Source: Sphingomonas sp. Root710 | Lineage (GTDB): Bacteria; Pseudomonadota; Alphaproteobacteria; Sphingomonadales; Sphingomonadaceae | Assembly (NCBI RefSeq): GCF_001429065.1 | Contig: NZ_LMIB01000018.1 | Span: 85,533 to 149,532, forward strand | Direction: 5' to 3' | Length of the DNA: 64,000 nt | Part shown: in pieces, positions 17,988 through 26,483 of the stretch | Position numbering within the stretch: the first letter of the stretch is position 1 | Layout of the letters: the number at the start of each line of letters is the position of its first letter | Translations under genes and position numbers: made by a program | Notes under the pieces: generated by a model | Databases searched by the model: none | What the model saw: the letters and a program-made list of their open reading frames with translations, nothing else | Told to the model about the DNA's origin: nothing

Positions 17988-19520
17988 TCAGAGCGGAATG
18001 TTGTCGTGCTTCTTCCAGGGATTTTCGAGGCTCTTGTTCTTGAGCTTGCGCAGGCCGAGCGCGATCCGCCGCCGCGTCGAATGCGGCATGATCACCTCGT
18101 CGATGAAACCCTTCGACGCCGCCACGAACGGGTTGGCGAAACGGTCCTCATATTCCTTGGTGCGCTGCGCGATCTTCTCGGGGTCGTTCATGTCCTTGCG
18201 GAAGATGATCTCGACCGCGCCCTTCGCGCCCATCACCGCGATCTCGGCGGTCGGCCAGGCATAGTTGAGGTCGCCGCGCAGATGCTTGGAGGCCATCACG
18301 TCATAGGCGCCGCCATAGGCCTTGCGGGTGATGACGGTGATCTTCGGCACGGTCGCCTCGCCATAGGCGAAGAGCAGCTTCGCGCCATGCTTGATGATGC
18401 CGTTATGTTCCTGCGCGGTGCCGGGCAGGAAGCCGGGGACGTCGACGAAGGTGACGATCGGAATGTCGAACGCGTCGCAGAAGCGGACGAAGCGCGCCGC
18501 CTTCTTCGACGAGGCGATGTCGAGGCAACCCGCGAGCACCAGCGGCTGGTTGGCGACGATGCCGACCGGGCGGCCCTCGATCCGGCCGAAGCCGATGATG
18601 ATGTTGCCGGCATGGTTGGGCTGGACCTCGAAGAAGTCGCCTTCGTCGACGACCTTCGCGATCAGCTCCTTCATGTCATAGGGCTTGGTCGCGCTGTCCG
18701 GGATCAGCGTGTCGAGGCTCGCCTCGGTCCGGTCCCAAGGATCGTCGGTCGGCCGGGTCGGCAGCTCGTGCCGGTTGGACAGCGGCAGGAAGTCGACGAA
18801 CTCGCGGACGCTGAGCAGCGCCTCGATGTCGTTCTCGAAGGCGTTGTCGGCGACCGAGGTCTTGGTGGTGTGGGTGACCGCGCCGCCCAGTTCCTCCTGC
18901 GTCACCACCTCGTTGGTGACGGTCTTCACCACGTCCGGGCCGGTGACGAACATGAAGGACGAATCCTTCACCATGAAGATGAAGTCCGTCATTGCCGGCG
19001 AATAGACCGCCCCGCCCGCGCAGGGCCCCATGATCACGCTGATCTGGGGCACCACGCCCGACGCCAGGATGTTGCGCTGGAACACCTCGGCATAGCCGCC
19101 GAGCGACGCGACGCCCTCCTGGATGCGCGCGCCGCCGGAGTCGTTGAGGCCGATCACGGGCGCGCCGACCTTCATCGCCATATCCATGATCTTGCAGATC
19201 TTCTGGGCGTGCCGCTCGCTGAGCGCACCGCCATAGACGGTGAAGTCCTGGCTGAAGACGAAGACAAGACGGCCGTTGATCGTGCCCGATCCGGTGACGA
19301 CGCCGTCACCCGGGATATGCTCCTGCTCCATGCCGAAGTCGGTGCAATTATGCTCGACATACATGTCGAGCTCCTCGAACGAGCCGTTGTCGACCAGCAC
19401 CTCGATCCGCTCGCGCGCGGTGAGCTTGCCCTTCTTGTGCTGCGCCTCGATGCGCTTCTCGCCGCCGCCCAGCCGGGCCGCTGCGCGTTTTTCTTCGAGC
19501 TTCTGCAGGATCGCCAGCAT
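17988..19520 (-). CDS. pccB: Propionyl-CoA carboxylase, beta (carboxyltransferase) subunit
   Basis: Transfers the carboxyl group from biotin on PccA to propionyl-CoA. The ATG at 19520 ([20 protein letters not shown]) gives 510 residues, the standard PccB length; the open frame upstream crosses the promoter region and is rejected. The acyl-CoA site [13 protein letters not shown] is in the N-half and the carboxybiotin site [24 protein letters not shown] in the C-half. It is the first gene of the minus-strand block. The region before it holds repeated TTGCGGAA motifs that may be bound by the divergent regulator. Confidence 0.96.
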   Translation of the reverse strand: MLAILQKLEEKRAAARLGGGEKRIEAQHKKGKLTARERIEVLVDNGSFEELDMYVEHNCTDFGMEQEHIPGDGVVTGSGTINGRLVFVFSQDFTVYGGALSERHAQKICKIMDMAMKVGAPVIGLNDSGGARIQEGVASLGGYAEVFQRNILASGVVPQISVIMGPCAGGAVYSPAMTDFIFMVKDSSFMFVTGPDVVKTVTNEVVTQEELGGAVTHTTKTSVADNAFENDIEALLSVREFVDFLPLSNRHELPTRPTDDPWDRTEASLDTLIPDSATKPYDMKELIAKVVDEGDFFEVQPNHAGNIIIGFGRIEGRPVGIVANQPLVLAGCLDIASSKKAARFVRFCDAFDIPIVTFVDVPGFLPGTAQEHNGIIKHGAKLLFAYGEATVPKITVITRKAYGGAYDVMASKHLRGDLNYAWPTAEIAVMGAKGAVEIIFRKDMNDPEKIAQRTKEYEDRFANPFVAASKGFIDEVIMPHSTRRRIALGLRKLKNKSLENPWKKHDNIPL

Positions 19521-19595
19521 CTGGGCACTCTGCTCCCTTGTTGGATTCGTCGCGGGCCGCCTTTCCAAGCTTTGGCGGATAAGGCAAATGTGAAC

Positions 19596-19626
19596 TTGCG
19601 GAATTGCGAAGTCTCTATTTGCGGAA
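19596..19626. promoter_or_regulatory. Candidate operator of the PccR-type regulator upstream of pccB
   Basis: Three related sequences lie within 31 nt: TTGCGGAA (19596-19603), TTGCGAA (19604-19610) and TTTGCGGAA (19618-19626). They sit 76-106 nt upstream of the pccB start and between it and the divergent regulator. Regulators of this family are reported to bind TTTGCAAA-type repeats, which these resemble with changes. The link is an inference from position and partial motif match. Confidence 0.45.
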
Positions 19627-19650
19627 TAGACTTGGTTCAACGACCTCTCC

Positions 19651-19754
19651 CCGCTCATCCTGAGTAAGGGCTGAGCGAAGGCGAAGACCGCATCGAAGGA
19701 CGGCTCCTTCGAGATGTCACTTCGACAAGCTCAGTGACTCCTCAGGATGAGCGG
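19651..19754. repeat. Dispersed ~103-bp nested palindrome, copy 2
   Basis: Starts CCGCTCATCCTGAG and ends CTCAGGATGAGCGG, with inner GAGCGAAG/CTTCGACAAGCTC arms and a TCGAAGGA/TCCTTCGA centre, as in the copies at 9671 and 28301. It fills most of the space between the candidate operator and the regulator start at 19778, so promoter signals for the regulator must lie in it or on its far side. Confidence 0.85.
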
Positions 19755-19777
19755 TGAGAGCTGGGTGGAGACACAAT

Positions 19778-21196
19778 ATGGCCAGACGCACCGGAACACG
19801 CCTGTTCGCCGGGCATGAACTGCGCACGCTGCGCCAGCGGGCCGGACTCGGGCAGGCGGCGATGGCGGCGCGGGTCGGGCTGTCGGTGTCCTATCTGTCG
19901 CAGCTGGAGAATGACGACCGTCCCGTGACCGCCGCCGTCACCGAGGCCTTTGCCCGCGCCTTTCCGATCGATTGGAACGCCGCGCAGGCCGACGATGCCG
20001 AGCGGCGCCTGGCATCATTGCGTGACGCCTTCGCCAACCCGCTGTTCGCGGCGGACCCGTTCAGCCCGCAGGCGCTGCACCGCGCGGTCGAGCAGCAGCC
20101 GCTGTTCGCCGACCATTTCATCCGCCTGCACGACGCCTATCGCCGCGCCGAGGAACGGCTGCAAATGGTCGACGACCGGATCGACAGCGGCGTGCCGGGT
20201 GACGACCGCCTGCCCTGGGAGGAGGTCCGCGACTGGTTCCACGAGGCGGGCAACTATGTCGACAGCATCGACCGCGCCGCCGAGGGTCTGGCGCAGGAAC
20301 TCGATGCGGAGCCGCTGTCCGAGGCGCTGATCGCGCATGTGCTCAAGGCTCGCCATGGAGTCGATGTCGTCATCGCCAGCGACGATGGCGGCCTGCTGCG
20401 CCGCTTCGACCGGGCACGCGGGCTGCTGGCGATCGGCGCGGCCCAGCCGGCGGAGACGCGCCGCTTCATGATGGCGCATCAGCTCGCCCAGCTCGAGTTC
20501 CGCGATCCGATCGCCGCAGTCGCGGGGGAGGCGCGGCTGCGCGCAGCGGAATCCTATCCGCTGCTCTCGGTCGGCCTCGCCAATTATGCGGCGGGGGCGC
20601 TGCTGATGCCCTATGGCCGCTTTCGCGACACCGCACGGGCGATGCGCCACGACATCGACCGCCTATGCCAGCGCTTCGGGGTGAGCTTCGAACAGGCCTG
20701 CCACCGGCTGTCGACCCTGCAGCGCCCCGCCGAACGCGGCGTACCCTTCTTCTTCTGCCGGGTCGACATGGCGGGCAACATCACCAAACGCCATTCGGCG
20801 ACGCGGCTGCAATTCGCCCGCTTCGGCGGGGCCTGTCCATTGTGGATCGTCCATGAGGCGGTGGCGATCCCCGACCGCATCCTCGTGCAGCTCGCCGAAA
20901 TGCCCGATGGCGTCCGCTATGTCTCGATGGCCAAGGGGCTGGTGAAACCCTCGGGCAGCTTCACCCGCGCGCCGCGCCGCTTCGCCGTCGCGCTCGGCTG
21001 CGAGGTCGAGCATGCCCGCGACTTCATCTACGCCGACGCGCTCGACACGGCCAATATCGAGGCGGCGACCCCGATCGGGGTCTCATGCCGTCTCTGCCCG
21101 CGCCAATATTGCGACCAGCGCGCTTTCCCCCCGGCGGGCCGTCCGATCGACGTCGATGCCGACCGGCGCGACGTGGTGCCCTATCGCGTGGCCTAG
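19778..21196 (+). CDS. pccR: Short-chain fatty acyl-CoA regulator (PccR/ScfR/RamB-like)
   Basis: The ATG at 19778 (MARRTGTRLFAGHELR) is chosen because GGTGGAG lies 7 nt before it; an upstream in-frame start falls in the repeat. The 472-residue protein has an XRE-type helix-turn-helix at about 10-65 (LRQRAGLGQAAMAARVGLS, SYLSQLEN), a middle ImmA/IrrE-like region, and the C-terminal Cys cluster CRLCPRQYC (Cys437, 440, 445) typical of this family. Relatives activate propionyl-CoA carboxylase genes or glyoxylate-pathway genes in response to acyl-CoAs. Being divergent from pccB, it most likely controls the propionate block. Confidence 0.88.
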   Translation: MARRTGTRLFAGHELRTLRQRAGLGQAAMAARVGLSVSYLSQLENDDRPVTAAVTEAFARAFPIDWNAAQADDAERRLASLRDAFANPLFAADPFSPQALHRAVEQQPLFADHFIRLHDAYRRAEERLQMVDDRIDSGVPGDDRLPWEEVRDWFHEAGNYVDSIDRAAEGLAQELDAEPLSEALIAHVLKARHGVDVVIASDDGGLLRRFDRARGLLAIGAAQPAETRRFMMAHQLAQLEFRDPIAAVAGEARLRAAESYPLLSVGLANYAAGALLMPYGRFRDTARAMRHDIDRLCQRFGVSFEQACHRLSTLQRPAERGVPFFFCRVDMAGNITKRHSATRLQFARFGGACPLWIVHEAVAIPDRILVQLAEMPDGVRYVSMAKGLVKPSGSFTRAPRRFAVALGCEVEHARDFIYADALDTANIEAATPIGVSCRLCPRQYCDQRAFPPAGRPIDVDADRRDVVPYRVA

Positions 21197-21201
21197 AAAG
21201 C

Positions 21202-22071
21202 TCAGAAGGACGGAACCGGCGCCTCGCCCGAATAATCGTAGAAGCCCTTGCCCGTCTTCCGGCCGAGCCAGCCCGCCTCGACCATCTTGGTCAGGATCGG
21301 CGCCGGGCGATATTTCGGATCGCCGAAGTCCGCCTGGAACACCTTGAGCACCTCTACGATCGTGTCGAGGCCCACCATGTCCGCGAGGGTCAGCGGGCCC
21401 ATCGGATGGCCGCAGCCCAGCTTCATGCCGGCGTCGATATCGGGAATCGACGCCAGCCGCTCGCCCGCCGCGAAGGCAGCTTCGTTGAGCAGCGGCAGCA
21501 GGATGCGGTTGACGACGAAGCCCGGACTGTCGGTCGCCAGGATCGTGGTCTTGCCGGTGCGGCGGCCGAATTCCTCGGCAGCGGTCACCGCCGCCTCGCC
21601 GGTGGCCAGCCCCTTGATCAGTTCGAGCAGCGGCATCAGCGGCACCGGATTGAAGAAATGCATGCCGATGAAGCGCTGCGGATCGGGCGCCGCCTGCGCC
21701 AGCCGGGTGATCGAGATCGACGAGGTGTTGGTGGCGAGGATCGCATTGGGGGCGAGCACCTTGCCGATATTCTCGAAGATCTGGCGCTTGATCGGCTCAC
21801 GTTCGGTCGCCGCCTCGATGATGATGTCGGCGGCCCGCATCGGCTCGAGATCGGCGACGGGAACCAGCAGATCCGCCGCGCGGTCGCGCTTGTCGGCTTC
21901 GAGCTTGCCGCGCTCGACCGCCTTGTCGAGCATCTTGACGATCCCGGCCTTGCCCTTCTGTGCGACTTCGAGCGAAACATCGGAAAGCAGGACCTGGATC
22001 CCTGCCTGGGCCGCGATCTGCGCGATGCCCGCACCCATCTGTCCCGCGCCGACTACCCCGATGACGTCCAT
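21202..22071 (-). CDS. hbdA: 3-hydroxybutyryl-CoA dehydrogenase
   Basis: Oxidises 3-hydroxyacyl-CoA to the 3-keto form with NAD(P) or the reverse. The start at 22071 ([18 protein letters not shown]) gives 289 residues, the usual short-chain enzyme length. The Rossmann motif [11 protein letters not shown] is at residues 6-16, the catalytic region [17 protein letters not shown] follows, and [16 protein letters not shown] begins the C-terminal domain. It is convergent with the regulator, 5 nt apart. With the thiolase and the hydratase nearby it could complete a short beta-oxidation set. Confidence 0.94.
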   Translation of the reverse strand: MDVIGVVGAGQMGAGIAQIAAQAGIQVLLSDVSLEVAQKGKAGIVKMLDKAVERGKLEADKRDRAADLLVPVADLEPMRAADIIIEAATEREPIKRQIFENIGKVLAPNAILATNTSSISITRLAQAAPDPQRFIGMHFFNPVPLMPLLELIKGLATGEAAVTAAEEFGRRTGKTTILATDSPGFVVNRILLPLLNEAAFAAGERLASIPDIDAGMKLGCGHPMGPLTLADMVGLDTIVEVLKVFQADFGDPKYRPAPILTKMVEAGWLGRKTGKGFYDYSGEAPVPSF

Positions 22072-22103
22072 GACCAAGCTCCCAAACACCTGTTTGGTGG
22101 CCC

Positions 22104-23252
22104 TTATCCTCCTGCTGCCGCCTTCGCAACCGCAACATTCCATTCCGAGCGGGTTTCGGGATCGGGTTCTTCCGCTTCGCGCTCCGGGCGCTCGGCCTCG
22201 AAGGCAAGAGGATCGAGCCGGGCGAGCGCCCAGACCGCCGCGCCGCGCACCACCGCCGCTGGATCGTCGAGCAGCGCGCGGACCGGTGGAATCAAATCGC
22301 CGCGGCCGCTATTGCCCGCCGCGATCAGCGCGTTGCGAATCATGCGGTCGCGGCCGATCCGCTTGATCGGCGATCCGGCGAACACCGCGCGAAAGCCGGC
22401 ATCGTCGAGGCCCAGCAGATCGATGAGTTCGGGCGCTGCCAGCTCGGCACGCGCGGCAAAGGCGCGGTTGGCGGCGGCGTCCTCGGCGAACTTGTTCCAG
22501 GGACAGACCGCCAGACAATCATCGCAGCCATAGATGCGGTTGCCGATCGCTTGCCGGAACTCCAGCGGGATCGGCCCATGATGCTCGATCGTCAGATAGG
22601 AGATGCAGCGCCGCGCATCGACGACATAGGGGCGCGGGAAGGCGCTGGTCGGACAGGCGAACTGGCAAGCGTCACAGCTGCCGCAGCGGTCGTCATGGGC
22701 ATCGTCGGGGGGCAGATCGAGCGAGGTCATGATCGCGCCGAGGAATAGCCAGCTGCCATGCTCGCGCGAGACGAGATTGCTGTGTTTGCCCTGCCAGCCG
22801 ATCCCCGCCGCCGCCGAAAGCGGTTTCTCCATCACCGGCGCGGTGTCGACGAAGACCTTGAGCTCGCCGCCGGCGCGGTCGACCAGCCAGCGCGCGAGCG
22901 CCTTCAGCGCCTTCTTGACGACGTCATGATAGTCCGCTCCCTGCGCATAGACGGAAATCCGCCCGATCCCCGGCTCCGCCGCCAGCCGCAGCGGGTCCTC
23001 GCGCGGGGCATAGCTCATGCCCAGCATGATCAGGCTGCGCGCTTCGGGCCACAGCCCCTGTGGCCGGGCGCGATGATGCTTGCGCGCCTCCATCCACTCC
23101 ATCGATCCATGCGCGCCCGATTCTAGCCAGTCGTCGAGCCGTGCGGCGCTCTCCGGCGCGGCATCGGCGCGCGCGAAACCGCAAGCGGCGAAGCCCAGCG
23201 CCAGCGCCTCGGCCCTGACGGCTTCGCGCAATGCGGTCGGATCGTCGGTCAT
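22104..23252 (-). CDS. queG: Epoxyqueuosine reductase
   Basis: Reduces epoxyqueuosine to queuosine in tRNA, using cobalamin and two [4Fe-4S] clusters. The 382-residue protein has the catalytic Asp in VDTAPVMEK (Asp136), the first cluster motif at Cys190, 193, 196 and 200, and the second with Cys243, 246 and 250 ([13 protein letters not shown]); Cys216 is also conserved. A HEAT-like C-terminal part (residues about 300-350) matches the longer QueG type. It is 32 nt upstream of the hydroxybutyryl-CoA dehydrogenase start on the same strand. Confidence 0.95.
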   Translation of the reverse strand: MTDDPTALREAVRAEALALGFAACGFARADAAPESAARLDDWLESGAHGSMEWMEARKHHRARPQGLWPEARSLIMLGMSYAPREDPLRLAAEPGIGRISVYAQGADYHDVVKKALKALARWLVDRAGGELKVFVDTAPVMEKPLSAAAGIGWQGKHSNLVSREHGSWLFLGAIMTSLDLPPDDAHDDRCGSCDACQFACPTSAFPRPYVVDARRCISYLTIEHHGPIPLEFRQAIGNRIYGCDDCLAVCPWNKFAEDAAANRAFAARAELAAPELIDLLGLDDAGFRAVFAGSPIKRIGRDRMIRNALIAAGNSGRGDLIPPVRALLDDPAAVVRGAAVWALARLDPLAFEAERPEREAEEPDPETRSEWNVAVAKAAAGG

Positions 23253-23379
23253 CGCGACAGAAGTAATGGGAGAATGACGAAAACCAAACCGCTCTTCGTG
23301 AGAGGGTTATTTATGGCGTAACCTTCGCCAAGGTTGATGCGTATCTCCTCCGTCCCCACATCGAAGGAAGAGGAGCGGG

Positions 23380-23865
23380 ATGATGATCGATCGCAGGACC
23401 TTGCTGGGCGCGGGCATGACCGCTGCAGTCGCCGCGATCATCGGCGGGCGGGCCTTCTCGGCCCCCAAGGAGACATTTGCCTATACGCTGAGCGACGCCG
23501 AATGGCGCAAGAAGCTGAGCCCGCTCGCTTATCAGGTGCTCCGCCAGGAAGCGACCGAGCGCGCCTTCACCAGCCCGCTCAACAAGGAGCATCGCACCGG
23601 GACCTTCACCTGCGGGGGCTGCGCCCTGCCGCTGTTTTCGTCGAAGACCAAGTTCGACAGCGGCACCGGCTGGCCGAGCTTCTACCAGCCGCTGCCCCGC
23701 GCGGTGGGCACCAGCACCGACCGGACGCTCGGGATGTCGCGGACCGAAGTCCATTGCAGCCGCTGCGGCGGCCATCTCGGCCACGTCTTCGACGATGGCC
23801 CGCCGCCGACGGGTTTGCGCTACTGCATGAACGGCGCGGCGCTGGCGTTCGTGGCGAAGGCTTAG
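23380..23865 (+). CDS. msrB: Peptide-methionine (R)-S-oxide reductase, with Tat-type signal
   Basis: Repairs methionine-R-sulfoxide in proteins. Zinc ligands Cys78/Cys81 (CGGC) and Cys126/Cys129 (CSRC) are present, and the catalytic Cys149 is in RYCMNGAAL. The first ~28 residues contain DRRTLLGAG followed by a hydrophobic stretch and AFSA, so the enzyme is probably exported by the Tat system and works in the periplasm. The start could be 23380 or the next ATG at 23383; AGGAG at 23371-23375 fits the second slightly better. It stands alone, convergent with the Crp/Fnr gene. Confidence 0.93.
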   Translation: MMIDRRTLLGAGMTAAVAAIIGGRAFSAPKETFAYTLSDAEWRKKLSPLAYQVLRQEATERAFTSPLNKEHRTGTFTCGGCALPLFSSKTKFDSGTGWPSFYQPLPRAVGTSTDRTLGMSRTEVHCSRCGGHLGHVFDDGPPPTGLRYCMNGAALAFVAKA

Positions 23866-23891
23866 CTTCCTTTTGATCGGCTCACGCCGAT

Positions 23892-23978
23892 GTGCGGTGC
23901 CGGCCCGCTCCCCCGCCAACCTCCCGATCCAGCGTAATATATCGGGAGGTTGGGCGGGGGAGCGGGCCGGCACCGCAC
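23892..23978. terminator. Very long near-perfect hairpin between convergent genes
   Basis: A 37-nt left arm (23892-23928, GTGCGGTGCCGG onward) pairs with a 38-nt right arm (23941-23978) with one single-base bulge, around a 12-nt loop. It lies between msrB and the Crp/Fnr gene and would end transcription from both sides. Its length and near-perfect pairing are unusual for a simple terminator and also suit a mobile palindrome. Confidence 0.7.
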
Positions 23979-23997
23979 GTTTCAGCGAAGCTGAAAC
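23979..23997. repeat. Small perfect palindrome next to the long hairpin
   Basis: GTTTCAGC, loop GAA, GCTGAAAC: an 8-bp perfect stem starting directly after the long hairpin and ending 1 nt before the stop of the Crp/Fnr gene. Its position fits a terminator component for that minus-strand gene; no T-run follows on either strand. Confidence 0.6.
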
Positions 23998-23998
23998 C

Positions 23999-24685
23999 TC
24001 ATTCAGCCGCTTCTGCGATCTGCGTCAGATAATCGGGATCGATGATCCGGATCTTGCCCTGGGTCAGCTCGATCACCCCTTCGCTCGCCCAGGCGGCGAG
24101 CTGGCGATTGATGTTCTCGCGGCTGATGCCGACGAAGCTGCCGAGTTCGGACTGGCTGAGATCGCGCGTCAGGCGGGTGCCGTGGACCTTCTGGTCGGTC
24201 AGCCGCTTGAGATAGCGGGCGAGGCGCGGCGCGGTGGTGAAGGCGCGGTCGCTCTCGATCGTGCTGTCGGTCTCACGCAGGCGGCGCGCCATTTCGCGCA
24301 ATAGCCGGATGGCGACCTTGGGATGGCGTTCGATGAAGCCTTCGAAGGCGGTGCGCGACAGGCGCAGAACCCGCCCCGGCCACATCGCGATCGCCGAAGC
24401 GGTGCGCGGCTGGCCATCGAGCACCGCGATCTCGCCGAGCACCGCGCCGGCTTCGGCGTAATCGAGGATGATCTCGCGGCCATTGGGGGTGACCATCGAA
24501 ATGCGCACGACGCCGTCGAGCACGATCACCAGCGAGGTGCCCTCGTCGCCCTGGCGTAAGATCTCGTCATTGCTCCGCGTCGTCTGCAGGGTCCCGGCCG
24601 CCAGCAAATCGGCCAGCTGGTCCGCGTCGCATTCGGCGAACACGCTCCCCTTTGGCAGGTGCGCGGCAAGCTCTTCGGGTGTCAT
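23999..24685 (-). CDS. Crp/Fnr family transcription regulator
   Basis: A 228-residue protein with an N-terminal cyclic-nucleotide-binding-like beta-roll (about 15-115; GDEGTSLVIVLDGVVRI, GAVLGEIAVLDGQPRTASA) and a C-terminal winged helix with LSQSELGSFVGISRENINRQL as the recognition region. The roll lacks the Cys set of Fnr, so it is not an Fnr-type oxygen sensor. A cAMP-like or nitrogen-oxide ligand is possible but cannot be told. Its targets are unknown. It has no operon partner. Confidence 0.9.
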   Translation of the reverse strand: MTPEELAAHLPKGSVFAECDADQLADLLAAGTLQTTRSNDEILRQGDEGTSLVIVLDGVVRISMVTPNGREIILDYAEAGAVLGEIAVLDGQPRTASAIAMWPGRVLRLSRTAFEGFIERHPKVAIRLLREMARRLRETDSTIESDRAFTTAPRLARYLKRLTDQKVHGTRLTRDLSQSELGSFVGISRENINRQLAAWASEGVIELTQGKIRIIDPDYLTQIAEAAE

Positions 24686-24787
24686 TGGAGCTCCCCCATG
24701 GGCGATCCCCTTCGCCCGGCATGGAGAAGGTGCCGACTCACCCGCGATTCTGCAAGCAATCCGTGGTTTGAGACCGTGTCACTGCCG

Positions 24788-25210
24788 TTACGGTCCCGGG
24801 CTCCAACCGGGCGGGGCGAGCGTGAAGCCGTCGAAATCGAACCCCGGCGCCACCACGCAGCTCACCAGCGCCCAGCCGTCGGCCGCCTCGGCCGCCTGCC
24901 ACCATCCCGCCGGCACCAGCGCCTGCGGCCGCGCGCCTGCCAGCACGTCGGGCCCAACATCGATCCACTCGACCGGCCCTGCCTCGTTCGCCGCAATGCC
25001 GATGCGGAGCGGCGTTCCCGCATGGAACAGCCACATTTCGCCGGCATCGACACGGTGCCAGTGCGACCGCTGTCCCGCTTCCAGCAGGAAATAGATCGCG
25101 GTGGCATGGCCCCGGCCTTCCGTGCCCTCGCGCCATGTCTCGCGATACCAGCCGCCTTCGGGATGCGGTTTCAGCCCAAGCCGATCGATCAGCGCAGCGG
25201 GCGTCGTCAA
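24788..25210 (-). CDS. Cupin-fold protein, DUF985 (cupin_5) type
   Basis: The start is a TTG at 25210 overlapping the stop of the upstream small membrane protein gene (TTGA), giving 140 residues that begin LTTPAALIDRLGLKPHPEGGWYRETW. Metal-site-like residues are in SHWHRVDAGEMWLFHAG, and the barrel continues to PPGWSPGP. Members of this family are small cytoplasmic cupins of uncertain function, some related to sugar epimerase-like folds. It is probably co-translated with the 73-residue membrane protein. Function unknown. Confidence 0.8.
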   Translation of the reverse strand: MTTPAALIDRLGLKPHPEGGWYRETWREGTEGRGHATAIYFLLEAGQRSHWHRVDAGEMWLFHAGTPLRIGIAANEAGPVEWIDVGPDVLAGARPQALVPAGWWQAAEAADGWALVSCVVAPGFDFDGFTLAPPGWSPGP

Positions 25211-25428
25211 AACAGGCCGCCGCCGATGATCAGCCGGACGATGCCGACGACCAGCACGAAGGTGTTGAGCCGCCGCCCGCTGTCGGCCTTGGACAATATG
25301 CCGAAGCCGGCCCCCATCAGCGCCAGCGGCACGATCGCCCAGTTCATCCAGCCGAGGAAGGGAAAGAAGGCGAGGATCGCACCGCACAGCGCGAAACCGC
25401 CGATGATCAGGGAAAGGAGATTGAACAT
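25207..25428 (-). CDS. Small membrane protein of unknown function
   Basis: Starting at the ATG at 25428 (MFNLLSLIIGGFALCG), this 73-residue protein has three hydrophobic segments at about 4-20, 24-42 and 53-72, so it is an inner-membrane protein. GGAAG lies about 9 nt before the start. I do not recognise the family. Its stop overlaps the TTG start of the cupin gene by 4 nt. Confidence 0.7.
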   Translation of the reverse strand: MFNLLSLIIGGFALCGAILAFFPFLGWMNWAIVPLALMGAGFGILSKADSGRRLNTFVLVVGIVRLIIGGGLF

Positions 25429-25458
25429 GGGCACCAGCTTCCACCATGCTGCGCGGGA

Positions 25459-25485
25459 TTGCAACCGCTGTACTGTAGATATAAT
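25459..25485 (+). promoter_or_regulatory. Possible promoter of the lipoprotein gene at 25516
   Basis: TATAAT (25480-25485) is an exact -10 match in a locally AT-rich patch, 31 nt upstream of the start. The nearest -35-like sequence, TTGCAA (25459-25464), gives a short 15-nt spacer. Such an exact -10 is rare in this GC-rich sequence, but the promoter is only a candidate. Confidence 0.35.
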
Positions 25486-25515
25486 ACACTTTGGGATTTA
25501 TAAGGGAGACCGGTG

Positions 25516-26055
25516 ATGCGCAGGACCTTGGCCATACTTGCGATACCGCTGATCCTGCTCGCGGGTTGCGAGTTCGAGATCGGCAAGGACAAGGACGACA
25601 AGGACGCCGCTTCGGTAAAGGTCGGCGAGGACGGCAATGTCGCCATCGCAACCGAGGAGGGTGGCGAAGGCCTGTCGATCAAGGTGCCCGGCTTCGAAGG
25701 CAAGATGAACATCCCCGGCATCGAGCTGGGCGGCGACAACATGGATATCGACGGGATCAAGCTCTATCCGGGCACGACCCTCCACGGCATCAACGTCACC
25801 GACCGCGCGGGGCCGGACAACGGTCTGGTCGACATGCGCTTCACCAGCCCCGCCGCGCCCGCCAAGCTGGCCGCTTATTATGCCGCCGCGGCGCGCGAGA
25901 ATGGTTTCACAGCGATCAAGGTGGCCAATGCCGGGGGCGGCGCGACGCTGACCGCGATCAACCCCGACGGCGACCCTATGACGATCAGCATGACCCCCGG
26001 CAAGGCGGGCAGCGAGGGCCGCATCCTGATCCGCGACGGCGGCGGCAAGGAGTAG
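25516..26055 (+). CDS. Predicted lipoprotein of unknown function
   Basis: The ATG at 25516 is preferred to the GTG just before it because AAGGGAG (25502-25508) is 7 nt upstream. The 179-residue protein begins MRRTLAILAIPLILLAGC with an LAGC lipobox (Cys18), followed by an Asp/Lys-rich linker (EIGKDKDDKDAASVKVGEDG). The rest is soluble, with no domain I recognise. It probably sits at the outer face of the inner membrane or at the outer membrane. No operon partner is evident; crcB follows 50 nt later. Confidence 0.82.
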   Translation: MRRTLAILAIPLILLAGCEFEIGKDKDDKDAASVKVGEDGNVAIATEEGGEGLSIKVPGFEGKMNIPGIELGGDNMDIDGIKLYPGTTLHGINVTDRAGPDNGLVDMRFTSPAAPAKLAAYYAAAARENGFTAIKVANAGGGATLTAINPDGDPMTISMTPGKAGSEGRILIRDGGGKE

Positions 26056-26105
26056 CGGAAGCGCCGCCACTGGCGCATGGCCGCCCTTGCGGCTAAAGGG
26101 CCGCC

Positions 26106-26483
26106 ATGCCCCCGCTTTTCCTCGTCATGCTCGGCGGCGCGATCGGCGCAGGCTTCCGCTACCATATCGGTACGGTCGCGCTGCGCAATCTCGGCCCCGG
26201 CTTCCCGTTCGGCACCTGGATCGTCAACCTGCTCGGCGGGTTGCTGATGGGGGTGCTCGCGGGCGTCGTCGCCAGGGCCCCGATCGAAGGCGAGCCGCTC
26301 CGCCTGTTCCTAGGCGTCGGCGTGCTCGGCGGCTTCACCACCTTTTCGGCGTTCAGCCTGGAGAGTTTCAACATGCTGTCGCGGGGCGATTATATGATGG
26401 CGGGCGCCTATGCGGTGTCGTCGGTCGCGGGGTCGATCATGTTCCTGTTCCTGGGCGTGCTGCTCGCGCGGGGGCTCGCATGA
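26106..26483 (+). CDS. crcB: Fluoride ion channel CrcB (Fluc)
   Basis: Exports fluoride as a dimeric channel in the inner membrane. The 125-residue protein has four membrane helices and the family motifs GGAIGAGFRYHIG near the N-terminus, NLLGGLLMG, and GFTTFSAFSLE (the Phe/Ser-Thr rich pore region, about residues 76-86). It overlaps the pseudouridine synthase gene by 4 nt (ATGA). I looked for a fluoride riboswitch in the 50 nt upstream and did not find one. Confidence 0.95.
   Translation: MPPLFLVMLGGAIGAGFRYHIGTVALRNLGPGFPFGTWIVNLLGGLLMGVLAGVVARAPIEGEPLRLFLGVGVLGGFTTFSAFSLESFNMLSRGDYMMAGAYAVSSVAGSIMFLFLGVLLARGLA

Noticed and set aside
19521-19658. N-terminal extension of PccB upstream of 19520
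   Set aside because: The frame is open, but it would run through the promoter region and the TTGCGGAA motifs, and the family start fits the ATG at 19520.
26056-26105. Possible fluoride riboswitch before crcB
   Set aside because: The gap is only 50 nt and shows none of the conserved riboswitch core.
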